Assembly: GCF_030296615.1 (NCBI RefSeq)
Contig: NZ_AP027732.1
Location: forward strand, 3,353,042-3,417,041
Source: Frondihabitans sucicola
Lineage (GTDB): Bacteria; Actinomycetota; Actinomycetes; Actinomycetales; Microbacteriaceae
Length of the DNA: 64,000 nt
Direction: 5' to 3'
A model generated the notes under the pieces. It was not told the DNA's origin, searched no databases, and saw only the letters and a list, made by a program, of their open reading frames with translations. Of the stretch, positions 17,196-24,336 are shown piece after piece. The first letter of the stretch is position 1; every line of letters begins with the position of its first letter. A program made the translations under genes and the position numbers.

Positions 17196-17473
17196 CGCAA
17201 GGACGATTCCTTCCGATCCACGAACCCGAACGCGTGTCCATCGATCAGGGCTGCACGGTCCTCGACGACGGCGGCATCCGCCTGGCCGCGGAGGCCATGG
17301 TCGGGCCGAAAGCGACCTCCATCACGGTGGGGCATCCGGTCGATCCCGACCGGAGCCCGATCGACGTTGCCGAGAACGTGTGGATCGGGGCCGGCGCGAC
17401 GGCCCCGCCGGCACCCGCAGGTCGCGCTCGGACGCTACGGGCACGGAGCCGGAGGTCAGCCTTCTGCGGTTGA
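17192..17473 (+). pseudogene. Remnant of maltose/galactoside O-acetyltransferase-type gene
   Basis: The 93-codon frame contains the left-handed beta-helix portion typical of sugar O-acetyltransferases (DGGIRLAAEAMVGPKATSI, VGHPVDPDRSPIDVAENVWIGAGAT), including the conserved GHP and VWIGAGA motifs. Intact family members are about 185-220 residues. The N-terminal domain and first coils are missing, and the sequence degenerates after GAGAT instead of continuing to GAGSVVTKDVP. It overlaps the SGNH gene by four bases. It looks like a truncated leftover rather than an active enzyme. Confidence 0.6.
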
Positions 17474-17482
17474 CTCGGAGTC

Positions 17483-18409
17483 ATGCGTGTGATCGGTGTT
17501 GAAGAGTTCGGTGGTCCTGAGAAGCTGAAGACGTTCGAGAAGCCGGAGCCGCATGCCGGGCCGGGAGAAGTGCGTCTCGCCGTGAAGGCCATCGCCGTGA
17601 GCCCGACCGACACGCTCATCCGCGCCGGGCTCGGGCGCCCGAACGCCGAGCCGCCGTTCGTGCCGGGCATGGATGCCGCCGGGGTGGTCGACGAGGTCGG
17701 CGAGGGGGTGCCGTTCTCCCTGGGCGACGAGGTCATGGCCTTCACCATCCCGGCCGGCGAGCACGGGGGTGCGTACTCCGAATACGTGGTGGGGCCCTGG
17801 CAGTCGATGGCTCGAATCCCCGCCGGAACCAGCTTCGCCGAGGCCTCGACGCTGCCGATGAACGGCCTGACGGCCGTCCAGACCCTCGAGAAGCTCGCTC
17901 TCGCTCGGGGCGCGACCATCGCGGTGACGGGCGCCGCAGGAACCCTCGGCTCGTACGTCGTTCAACTGGCCGAGGAGGCCGGTCTCACCGTGATCGCGGA
18001 CTCCTCCGAGAAAGACCGGGCGCTCGTGGAGAGCCTCGGCCCCGATTCCGTCGTCGCCCGCGGCGACGACGTGGCGAAGCGGATTCTCGAGATCGCGCCC
18101 GACGGCGTGGACGCGGTAGTCGACACGGCCATGCAGAAGGAGCAGGTCACGTCGGCGGTCAAGCCGGGAGGCGCCTTCGCGTCGTTCCGCGGGTGGACCG
18201 GCGACGGCACCGAGGGCGTCCGATTCGAAGTCGTTTCCGTCGGCGACGAATATCTGTCGCACGAGAAGCTCGATCGCCTTCGCACCGCCGTCGAGCGCGG
18301 CTCCGTGACCCTGCGGGTCGCCGGCGTGCTCCCCTCCGACCAGGCGGGCGAAGCGCACCGCCGTCTCGAGGCCGGCGGAACACGTGGTCGATTCGTTCTG
18401 ACCTTCTGA
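17483..18409 (+). CDS. NADP-dependent quinone-reductase-type oxidoreductase (zinc-independent MDR)
   Basis: A 308-residue medium-chain dehydrogenase/reductase of the quinone oxidoreductase group. The GroES-like domain (MRVIGVEEFGGPEKLK... VSPTDTLIRAGLG... PFVPGMDAAGVVDEVGEG) lacks the zinc ligands. The Rossmann domain has VTGAAGTLGSYVVQLA (about residues 153-168), the NADP fold. It probably reduces quinones or enones. It ends 15 bases from the converging helix-turn-helix gene. The start ATG at 17483 follows the acetyltransferase remnant with a weak ribosome site. Confidence 0.9.
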   Translation: MRVIGVEEFGGPEKLKTFEKPEPHAGPGEVRLAVKAIAVSPTDTLIRAGLGRPNAEPPFVPGMDAAGVVDEVGEGVPFSLGDEVMAFTIPAGEHGGAYSEYVVGPWQSMARIPAGTSFAEASTLPMNGLTAVQTLEKLALARGATIAVTGAAGTLGSYVVQLAEEAGLTVIADSSEKDRALVESLGPDSVVARGDDVAKRILEIAPDGVDAVVDTAMQKEQVTSAVKPGGAFASFRGWTGDGTEGVRFEVVSVGDEYLSHEKLDRLRTAVERGSVTLRVAGVLPSDQAGEAHRRLEAGGTRGRFVLTF

Positions 18410-18423
18410 GTCCGCCGCTCGAC

Positions 18424-18984
18424 TCAGTCGGGCTTCGCGGATCCTGGGATCGCCGGACGTGCCGTGGCGCGGGCGTAGTACGCCCACGGAATCCACATGC
18501 TTCCGATCCTCTGCCACCCGTCGGCCTCGAGGGACTGCCGCGACGCGAAGACGCTCACGCGCCGGTGCTCCCACTGCTGGTTCGACGGCACGAGATCGTG
18601 GTACAGCGTGCCGAAGGCGACGGAGTGCCAGCCGTGCCTGCCTGCCTCGTTGAGCCTTTCCATCTCATCGAACGCGGTGACCGGGGTCATGCGCCACACC
18701 TCCTCCTCCGGCGCCGCCGACGGCGTCTGGCCGAAACGCTGCTGTGCGGCCTGGCGCGAGATGTGGAGGACGTCACCGATCTGCTCCCAGCTCACGCCGG
18801 CGGCGCGCGCCGAGGAGGTCGCGTTCCTCACCGTCTCGCCCGCCTCGCTGTCGATCTCGGCCGCAATGGCGATCAGCTGCAGGAAGGCGCTTCGGTCGGT
18901 CGCCAGCCGCCGGTCGATGTCCGGGTCGACGGTCTTGACGATCTCGGCTATGCCGTCTCGAATGGATGCTCGCGTGTCGGTCAT
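18424..18984 (-). CDS. Helix-turn-helix regulator of unknown family
   Basis: A 186-residue protein. Residues about 55-90 (TSSARAAGVSWEQIGDVLHISRQAAQQRFG) form a helix-turn-helix of a kind widespread in actinobacterial proteins of unknown function. The C-terminal part (AFDEMERLNEAGRHGWHSVAFGTLYHDLVP and YYARATARPA) has no family I can name. Two palindromes of the form TCAA-N7-TTGA lie directly upstream in the divergent promoter with a GNAT gene, so autoregulation and control of the neighbour are plausible. Target and ligand are unknown. Confidence 0.8.
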   Translation of the reverse strand: MTDTRASIRDGIAEIVKTVDPDIDRRLATDRSAFLQLIAIAAEIDSEAGETVRNATSSARAAGVSWEQIGDVLHISRQAAQQRFGQTPSAAPEEEVWRMTPVTAFDEMERLNEAGRHGWHSVAFGTLYHDLVPSNQQWEHRRVSVFASRQSLEADGWQRIGSMWIPWAYYARATARPAIPGSAKPD

Positions 18985-18986
18985 CC

Positions 18987-19034
18987 TGTCAAGTTATCGT
19001 TGACACCGCCTCGCGTCAAGAAAATATTGACGCG
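18987..19034. promoter_or_regulatory. Tandem operator TGTCAA-N7-TTGACA / CGCGTCAA-N7-TTGACGCG
   Basis: The perfect palindrome TGTCAA-N7-TTGACA at 18987-19005 is followed by CGCGTCAA-N7-TTGACGCG at 19012-19034. The shared core is GTCAA-N7-TTGAC with identical spacing, and the centres are 27 bp apart. It lies between the divergent helix-turn-helix gene (start 18984) and the GNAT gene (start 19079). The first site also overlaps a TTGACA-like -35 element, so repression is the likely effect. Confidence 0.65.
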
Positions 19035-19078
19035 TGAGGCGTCGATGATCGATCGACGTCGTAGGAGAGGCTGAAGGC

Positions 19079-19495
19079 ATGACGGACGACGAGTGCACCT
19101 ACCTGTGGCGCGGCGACGTCGACGACGACGAGCTGTCGATCCTGCACGCGGCGGCCTTCGCCGGCGCGGTGACCGTCGAACCCTGGAGGGAGCGTCTCGA
19201 GAGGCACTCTCTGGGCTGGGTCACGGCGCGCCGCGGTGGCAGGCTCGTCGGATTCGTCAACGTGGTCGGAGACGGCGGTCGGCACGCCTTCCTCGTCGAC
19301 ACGACCGTCTGGCCGAACGAGCAGGGTCGAGGCATCGGCAGCACACTTGTGCGGCGAGCCATCGCCGAATGCATCGGAACGACGGCCGAGTGGGTCCACG
19401 TGGACTTCGAGCCCGGCATGGAGTCGTTCTACCTGCGGCCCGACGCGTTCCGCCCGACGCCGGCGGGGCTCCTCCGCGTCGTCGGCAGCGACTAG
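19079..19495 (+). CDS. GNAT-family N-acetyltransferase
   Basis: A 138-residue acetyltransferase with the acetyl-CoA pyrophosphate loop NEQGRGIGSTLVRRAI (R/Q-x-x-G-x-G/A) at about residues 80-95, preceded by the strand GRHAFLVDTTVWP. The C-terminal strand ends in SFYLRPDAFRPTPAGLLR. The substrate is not predictable. It is divergent from the helix-turn-helix regulator and its promoter carries the paired TCAA-N7-TTGA operators, which suggests a two-gene regulated unit. Confidence 0.88.
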   Translation: MTDDECTYLWRGDVDDDELSILHAAAFAGAVTVEPWRERLERHSLGWVTARRGGRLVGFVNVVGDGGRHAFLVDTTVWPNEQGRGIGSTLVRRAIAECIGTTAEWVHVDFEPGMESFYLRPDAFRPTPAGLLRVVGSD

Positions 19496-19534
19496 GGCCG
19501 GCGCGCGAACGCCGCGGACAACGCGCAGAGGAGG

Positions 19535-20055
19535 TCAGCCGACGGGAAGCCGGGCGAGGAGAGCGTTGGCGAGGGCAGCCCGCTGCTCGGGGTTGTCGAC
19601 GGTGATGGCGATGGAGCGGCCGCTTCGACGAGAAATGACGATCCCGGGCCCGCGACGTGCGACATAGGCGATGCCGGAGCCGGAAATGCGGAAGCCCCAG
19701 CCGCCCCACCGACTCGGCTCGATGGTGCCCGCCACGACGGAGTCAATGCTCGACAGTTCGACCCGGATCAACGGAATCCGGAGCACGACGGAGGTCAGTC
19801 GGATCCCCCGGCGATCCACCGTCAGCCGGACGGGAACGAGAACCAGGGTGGCCAGCGACGCGACCAGGAAGACGACGGCCGCGAACCCGGCGGAGCCGGA
19901 CCTCGTGACCAGCGCCGCGACGAGGGTGCCGACGAAGGCCGCGACGAGCAGGACGACGACGCCTCGAAGGGGGCGCCCGCCGATGCCCCCGGCCCGCGAG
20001 GCGCGCTCTCCGGCAGCAGCGCTTCCGTGTTGCGGGCGAATTGAAGCGCGGTCAC
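19535..20055 (-). CDS. Membrane protein with PH-like domain, frameshifted
   Basis: About 173 residues after repair. Two membrane helices (VVVLLVAAFVGTLVAALVT, then AAVVFLVASLATLVLVPV) are followed by a soluble beta-rich domain: LTVDRRGIRLTSV, GTIEPSRWGGWGFRISGSG, PGIVISRRSGRSIAITVD and a C-terminal helix EQRAALANALLARL. The layout matches actinobacterial bacterial-PH-like proteins that are membrane anchored. The frame breaks near 19990 in a GGGGG run; one extra G restores GPGGIGGRPLRGVVVLL. The GTG start at 20055 is chosen because it keeps the N-terminus in frame. Function unknown. Confidence 0.7.
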
Positions 20056-20076
20056 GTGTCTCGCTGGGGTGAGCCG

Positions 20077-20934
20077 CTAACGCGACGTCCAGTGCGAGGG
20101 CCGACTGAAACCCGCGGGCAGGACGGTCGCCCCGTCACCCTGAGCGCTGTTGACCTGCATCTGGGTCAGGTAGATCGCGCCGTCGAGGTCGGCGCCGCAC
20201 AGGTCGGCGTCTCGCAGGTCGGCGCCCAGGAGATCGCAGCGGCCAAGGCGGGCGGATCGGAGATTCGCGCGGATCAAGATCGAACCGCGAAGCGTGTACC
20301 CGCGGAGGTCCGCGCCGGCCAGGTCGGCGGCCGCCAGGTCGCTCCCCGGACCGAGATCGCGCACACGCCGAGATCCTCCTCGAGGATCGGCGGCCGAGGC
20401 GCGAGCCCGCTCACTGGCATCGAGCAACAAGGGTCGAGCCTGATCGAATTCCGCATCGATGTCGAGGCCCGCCAGGGATTCGGGATCCTGGTCACTCAAG
20501 CTCTTCACTCGGTCGAACTCGCTCAGCAGGACGCCCGCACTCCCGGTGCTTTCGACGAGGGCGACGGCCTGATCGAGGTACCACAGCAGCTCCTGCAACC
20601 GGCGAACCCGAGGGAACGCAGCGAACATGGCGTCTCGAGTGCCCGGATCGTCTCGCCAGGATCGCCCCGCAAACAGCTGCTGCGACACCTTCTGGCCCGC
20701 GCCGAAGCAGTCGAAGACGGTGCACCCCGCGAAGCCTCGGGGACGCAGCTGCGAGTGAACTCGGCAGGCGTGTCGCTCGTCAAGGTTCTCGCAGGGATCG
20801 CCGGCCGCCTTGTCGAACGGGAAGTCGGCCGACTTGGCGAATGCCAGCGCCACGCAGCACAGCCCGAAGCACTTCTCGCAATCGGCGCCGAGATCTTCGC
20901 GTCGGCCGAGTTCCACTCGCGTGCGTTCACCCAT
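20077..20934 (-). CDS. Pentapeptide-repeat protein with Cys-rich N-terminal domain
   Basis: A 285-residue protein. The first 75 residues have a Cys cluster (CEKCFGLCC near 20, then CENL, HACRVH, FAGCTVFDC), likely metal-binding or redox-active. Residues about 185-255 form pentapeptide repeats (SDLAAADLAGADLRGYTLRG, then ANLRSARLGRCDLLGADLRD and ADLCGADLDGAIYL) that should fold into a right-handed quadrilateral beta-helix. The start ATG at 20934 is chosen because the frame upstream is non-coding in composition. Related proteins are common in actinobacteria but have no proven role; gyrase mimicry is known only for some pentapeptide proteins. Confidence 0.88.
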   Translation of the reverse strand: MGERTRVELGRREDLGADCEKCFGLCCVALAFAKSADFPFDKAAGDPCENLDERHACRVHSQLRPRGFAGCTVFDCFGAGQKVSQQLFAGRSWRDDPGTRDAMFAAFPRVRRLQELLWYLDQAVALVESTGSAGVLLSEFDRVKSLSDQDPESLAGLDIDAEFDQARPLLLDASERARASAADPRGGSRRVRDLGPGSDLAAADLAGADLRGYTLRGSILIRANLRSARLGRCDLLGADLRDADLCGADLDGAIYLTQMQVNSAQGDGATVLPAGFSRPSHWTSR

Positions 20935-20976
20935 CGGGTCGATCGTACTTCCCGCTCGTCCGACCTGGGGCGGTTC

Positions 20977-21038
20977 GGCGGGTTGGTGCGGGTGTGGGCG
21001 GGTGCGCGCGCACCCGCCCATTACCGCACCAACCCGCC
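20977..21038 (-). terminator. 62-nt near-perfect hairpin
   Basis: The outer arms GGCGGGTTGGTGCGG (20977-20991) and CCGCACCAACCCGCC (21024-21038) are perfectly complementary. The inner 24 bases (20996-21019, GGGCGGGTGCGC plus its complement) are a perfect palindrome. Only a 4+4-base internal loop interrupts 27 base pairs. It lies between the pentapeptide-repeat gene and a small upstream frame. It could be an exceptionally strong terminator, a processed structured RNA, or a cruciform-type mobile remnant. Confidence 0.6.
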
Positions 21039-21050
21039 CACGCGGCGCGA

Positions 21051-21191
21051 TCAGCCGCCGGTGCGACCGGAATCGTCCGTCGGCGGGCGACGCGGGCCGA
21101 ACCGACGCCAGATGCGTCCGAAGAGAAGGCCGATCGCGCCGGCCAGCGCCGCCATGACGACGGAGTCCGTGATCCGGCTGGCGTCGATCAC
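21051..21191 (-). CDS. Small hypothetical membrane peptide (tentative)
   Basis: A 46-residue frame with GTG start that contains one membrane helix (DSVVMAALAGAIGLLFGRIW) followed by a basic stretch RRFGPRRPP. Third-position composition looks coding. It overlaps the proposed start of the plus-strand membrane gene, so one of the two starts must be wrong or the genes overlap head to head. The large hairpin lies 12 bases beyond its stop and could be its terminator. Confidence 0.35.
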   Translation of the reverse strand: MIDASRITDSVVMAALAGAIGLLFGRIWRRFGPRRPPTDDSGRTGG

Positions 21192-21624
21192 GCCGGCGAC
21201 GACGACACGCCGATCGCGGATCCTGCCCGTCTTCGCGGTGGGGAGCATCCCGCTCGCGGGGTGGGCCGCGGCCGATGTCGCAGGCGGCGCTCGGCCGACG
21301 TGGGCGACGGTCGGCCTGCTGGCGGGCCTCGGCATCGTGATCTACGTTCCCGCCTCCGTGCTGCAGCACCGCATCCTGCTCGCGCGAGGGCCCTCGTACT
21401 CGGCCCTCCTCGGACTCGCGGTTCCGCCCGTCGTCGGCGCGAGCAGCGTGGCGCTCCATCTCTCCGGCCCGCCCTCTCCCGCGGAGGTCGCCGGGACGAT
21501 TGCCACGATTCTCGGTATGACTTTCGTCGTGCGGCAGGGGCACAGGTTTTTGGTACCTCGTACCGGTAATATGGACCCCGCCGACGAAGAGGTCGCCGAC
21601 TGCACGAAAGGAACAACATCATGA
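21154..21624 (+). CDS. Hypothetical membrane protein (start and end uncertain)
   Basis: The plus frame has strong G/C third-position bias from about 21160 to 21545 and predicts three to four membrane helices (ATVGLLAGLGIVIYVPASVL, YSALLGLAVPPVVGASSVAL and EVAGTIATILGMTFVV). I begin at ATG 21154, but GTG 21169 or 21238 is possible. After HRFL the codons become atypical (TTT, TTG, GTA, CCT, CGT) over an AT-rich patch that looks like a promoter, so the true stop may be near 21569 in another frame. As read, its TGA overlaps the alcohol dehydrogenase start by three bases. Family not recognised. Confidence 0.5.
   Translation: MTTESVIRLASITPATTTRRSRILPVFAVGSIPLAGWAAADVAGGARPTWATVGLLAGLGIVIYVPASVLQHRILLARGPSYSALLGLAVPPVVGASSVALHLSGPPSPAEVAGTIATILGMTFVVRQGHRFLVPRTGNMDPADEEVADCTKGTTS
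21552..21572 (+). promoter_or_regulatory. Palindrome and -10-like element before alcohol dehydrogenase
   Basis: GGTAC-CTC-GTACC at 21552-21564 is a perfect interrupted palindrome, followed at once by TAATAT at 21567-21572, a good -10 element about 50 bases before the start codon. The AT-rich patch is unusual for this DNA. No convincing -35 is seen at 17 bases, which fits an activator-dependent promoter. Regulator unknown. Confidence 0.4.
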
Positions 21625-22562
21625 AGGCATGGCAGTTCACCGAGATCGGCAAGCCGCTCTCCCTCACCGAGGTCGAGACCCCGACGCCTGCGGCGGACGA
21701 GATCGTCGTCCACGTCAGGGCGGCCGGGCTCTGCCACAGCGACGTCGGCTTCCTCGACGGAACTCTGACCCCTCTGCTGCCGTTCCGGCCGATCACTCTC
21801 GGCCACGAGATCGCCGGCACCGTCTCGGCCGTCGGATCGGACGTGACCGAGTTCGCCCTCGGTCAGAGGGTCGGCATCCCCGCCACCATCGAGGACGGCC
21901 CTGGGACGGAGAAGAACGGCGGATTCGCCCACGAGGTCGCCGTGCTCGCAAAGCTCGTGGTTCCGCTGCCGGATCACGTCCCGTTCGATCAGGCCGCCGC
22001 GGCGACCGACGCGGGACTCACCTCGTACCACGCGGTCCACGTCCAGGGCCGCGTCACCGAAGGCACGAAAGTCGGCATCATCGGGCTGGGCGGTCTCGGC
22101 TCGCTGGGCGCCCAAGCCGCTCTCGCCGCCGGGGCCACGGTCTATGTCGCCGAGAAGAACGAGAAGGTGCACGAGTTCGCGCGATCGCTCGGTGTGGAGG
22201 CGGTCTCGACCGACATCCAGGACTTCAAGGACGCCCAGCTGGACGTCATCGTCGACTTCGCCGGCTTCGGCACGACGACCGACGGGGCCATCAAGACTCT
22301 TCGCCGCGGCGGTCGCATCGTGCAGGTGGGACTCGCGCGGGCCACGGCCGAACTCGACCTGCAGACCCTGACGCTCAACGAGATCGAGCTGGTCGGATCG
22401 CAGGCGGGCACGAAGCAGGACCTCATCGAGGTGCTCGAGCTCATCGAGCAGGGCAAGCTCACCTCGCGCGTCACCGCGATCGGCTTCGACGAGATCGGCG
22501 ACGGCATCGGGAAGCTCGAGCGCGGCGAGGTCATCGGCCGGCTCGTAGCCGTCTTCGGCTAG
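21621..22562 (+). CDS. Zinc-dependent alcohol dehydrogenase (short form)
   Basis: A 313-residue medium-chain alcohol dehydrogenase. The catalytic-zinc set is GLCHSDVGFLDG (Cys) and GHEIAG (His-Glu). The four-Cys structural-zinc lobe is absent, which explains the short length. The NAD fold is IIGLGGLGSLGAQAAL, with an acidic VYVAEKNEK after the second strand favouring NAD. Ribosome site GAAAGGAACAAC precedes ATG 21621. Substrate unknown. Its stop TAG lies in the first copy of a 27-bp tandem repeat that separates it from the converging DUF2809 gene. Confidence 0.92.
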   Translation: MKAWQFTEIGKPLSLTEVETPTPAADEIVVHVRAAGLCHSDVGFLDGTLTPLLPFRPITLGHEIAGTVSAVGSDVTEFALGQRVGIPATIEDGPGTEKNGGFAHEVAVLAKLVVPLPDHVPFDQAAAATDAGLTSYHAVHVQGRVTEGTKVGIIGLGGLGSLGAQAALAAGATVYVAEKNEKVHEFARSLGVEAVSTDIQDFKDAQLDVIVDFAGFGTTTDGAIKTLRRGGRIVQVGLARATAELDLQTLTLNEIELVGSQAGTKQDLIEVLELIEQGKLTSRVTAIGFDEIGDGIGKLERGEVIGRLVAVFG

Positions 22563-22655
22563 CGAAAAGACAGCGCCGTCTTCGGCTAGCAAAAAGGCAA
22601 CGCCGTCTTCGGCTAGCGAAAAGACAGCGCCGCCGCCGGCTAGCGACCGACGCGG
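22548..22655. repeat. 27-bp tandem repeat, four copies, between convergent genes
   Basis: Copies begin at 22548, 22575, 22602 and 22629, exactly 27 bp apart, each containing GCCGTCTTCGGCTAGC (the fourth diverged to GCCGCCGCCGGCTAGC). The palindromic GCTAGC provides a TAG stop on both strands. Copy 1 holds the stop of the alcohol dehydrogenase, and copy 4 holds the stop of the converging DUF2809 gene. Each copy also has a small GCCG/CGGC hairpin. Confidence 0.8.
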
Positions 22656-23104
22656 CGGCGCCTCCGACCGACCGCACGATCCACGGCGAACGCCGCGACG
22701 GCCCCGGCGGCGTACCCGACGAGGTCGGTGGCCACGAAGGTGGTTCCCAGCACCCACTCGGAGAGCGGGACGACCTCGACGACGTCGCGAGGGATGCTGC
22801 TGAGCTGCAGGAGCTCGACGAGGCTCGAGATCGCGAAGGCGACGAGCGCGAGCACGGCTCCGGGTGCGCGTGGGGCGACGAAGGCGGCGAGGACGACGAG
22901 GAGGGCCGTGTAGCAGCCGGATCCGAGAAGGTCACCGAACAGACCGGGGACGGCGACCTTCGAGACGATCCCCATCGCCACGACGAGGCACCCCGCCAGG
23001 ACGAGGAGCGGTCGACTGCGTCGCGCCCGGAGGTCGACTGCGGCGCGGGCAGCGTGTTCGGCCGGCTCGTCGACGGACGGGTGCGGCGATTCCCAACGAG
23101 TCAT
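22640..23104 (-). CDS. DUF2809-family membrane protein
   Basis: A 154-residue integral membrane protein with a polar N-terminus and four predicted helices (PLLVLAGCLVVAMGIVSKVA, the GSGCYTALLVVLAAFVA segment, GAVLALVAFAISSLVELLQL and TTFVATDLVGYAAGAVAAFAV). The motifs ISSLVELLQL and F..TDLVGYAAG are characteristic of DUF2809. Function is unknown for the family. The basic C-terminal tail RRRRRVGR ends in the fourth copy of the 27-bp repeat. Confidence 0.88.
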   Translation of the reverse strand: MTRWESPHPSVDEPAEHAARAAVDLRARRSRPLLVLAGCLVVAMGIVSKVAVPGLFGDLLGSGCYTALLVVLAAFVAPRAPGAVLALVAFAISSLVELLQLSSIPRDVVEVVPLSEWVLGTTFVATDLVGYAAGAVAAFAVDRAVGRRRRRVGR

Positions 23105-23146
23105 GGTCCCATCGTCGCCGCCGAACCGGTGCGGCGGCGTCCATCG

Positions 23147-23161
23147 CCGGGTGCAACCCGG
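23147..23161. promoter_or_regulatory. Palindrome CCGGGT-GCA-ACCCGG
   Basis: A perfect 6-3-6 palindrome lies 43 bases upstream of the DUF2809 gene and 12 bases before a small divergent plus-strand frame. It may be an operator for either. No regulator is encoded next to it, so assignment is open. Confidence 0.35.
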
Positions 23162-23172
23162 ACGCCGATCGG

Positions 23173-23283
23173 ATGACGTCTTCGGCCGGCGAGCGCGTGG
23201 TCGGGGGTTTCGACGGCGACCGGTGGATCGTCACGGCGACGGTGACGTGCGACCCGCCGGGCTTTCGGCGACACCTCCGCTGA
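23173..23283 (+). CDS. Small hypothetical protein (tentative)
   Basis: A 36-codon frame starting ATG, reading MTSSAGERVVGGFDGDRWIV and ending FRRHLR, with nearly all codons G/C-ending, as in real genes here. No clear ribosome site is seen (GATCGG). It lies alone in the gap between two minus-strand genes, divergent from the DUF2809 gene. Kept as a candidate only because of its codon use. Confidence 0.3.
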   Translation: MTSSAGERVVGGFDGDRWIVTATVTCDPPGFRRHLR

Positions 23284-23302
23284 ACCAGCAGGGCCGGCCC
23301 AA

Positions 23303-24226
23303 TCAGCCCGGTCCGTCGCTCGCCGACGCGAGCAGCGGCACGACGATGCTGCTGATGGGCATCGGGAGGCCGTGAGCTCGGCCGCGCCGGAGGACGACGC
23401 CGTTGCGCGTGTCCCATTCGAGCGGACGGCCCGCTTCGCGATCGGCGAGGATGGACGTTCCCAGATCGGCCGGAGACGCCTGAAAGGTCTCGATGATCTC
23501 GCGGGGCACCTCGTCGCCCAGGACGGCGCCCTCGGCGCGCGCGACCTCCAGGCACTCGCGCAGGTACTCCAGCGAGACCCGGGCGATGTCGGGTCGGCCG
23601 AACATTCCGGACCGACGTCCGCTGAGGACCATCAGCCCGGCCACGGCGTTCTGCAGCAGCTTGCGCCATGCCACGGAGGCGAAGTCGGCGGCCGTCTCGA
23701 CCGAGCAGCGAGTGTCGCGGAGCGCCTCGAGCACGATGCGGGCTGCCGGCACGTCCGGAAGGGTCAAGCGCGCTTCCCCGCGTAGCCACACCGAACCGTC
23801 GGGCTGCCCCTGCGCCGGGAACCACACCACGGAGGGCACCACCGGCGAGCCGGGCACCAGCGGCGCCACGGTCGCCTCCTGTTCGACTCCGTTCTGCAGC
23901 ACGCAGACGGCCGTGCCCGGATGGCACAGCGCTCCCAGCCACGGTGCCGCCGCGTCGACCTGCGTCGCTTTGACGGCGAGGAAGACGAGATCGACCGGCT
24001 CGTCGATCTGTTCAGGATCGGTCCGCACCGGTCCCGGCACGATCACGGAACCCGTGGCATCCTGCAGTTCCAGTCGCTCTCGGGGCGTACGACCACAGAG
24101 GATCGGCGTGCGGCCGACCTCGTGCAGCGCCGCCGCGACGGTGGTGCCGATCGCACCCGGCCCGACGATCGCGATGGTCGGTTCCGCGGACGCGTTCGGC
24201 AGATCAGGAGAGTCGGTTCGGGCCAT
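23303..24226 (-). CDS. Ketopantoate reductase (ApbA/PanE)-family oxidoreductase
   Basis: A 307-residue NADP-dependent 2-dehydropantoate-2-reductase-type enzyme. The Rossmann motif is IAIVGPGAIGTTVAAALHEVG near residue 17. The catalytic Lys is in WRKLLQNA with the substrate Asn after it, and the C-terminal all-helical domain has FGRPDIARVSLEYLRECLEVARAEG. The start ATG at 24226 begins just before the fold; upstream codons are non-conserved. Members also act on substrates other than ketopantoate, so I do not call it panE. It is divergent from the APH-family gene. Confidence 0.87.
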   Translation of the reverse strand: MARTDSPDLPNASAEPTIAIVGPGAIGTTVAAALHEVGRTPILCGRTPRERLELQDATGSVIVPGPVRTDPEQIDEPVDLVFLAVKATQVDAAAPWLGALCHPGTAVCVLQNGVEQEATVAPLVPGSPVVPSVVWFPAQGQPDGSVWLRGEARLTLPDVPAARIVLEALRDTRCSVETAADFASVAWRKLLQNAVAGLMVLSGRRSGMFGRPDIARVSLEYLRECLEVARAEGAVLGDEVPREIIETFQASPADLGTSILADREAGRPLEWDTRNGVVLRRGRAHGLPMPISSIVVPLLASASDGPG

Positions 24227-24336
24227 GACGGCCAGCGTAGGCCGCTCGCTCGCCGGAGCGACGAATCGAACGACGAGTCGCCTCGCCCCGACGCGGCGCT
24301 GCCGTGCCAAGCTTCTGTCATGCGCGGAGTCGTCGA

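Noticed and set aside
22548..22655. Possible CRISPR-like array
   Set aside because: The units are directly joined 27-bp copies with no unique spacers and no cas genes nearby.
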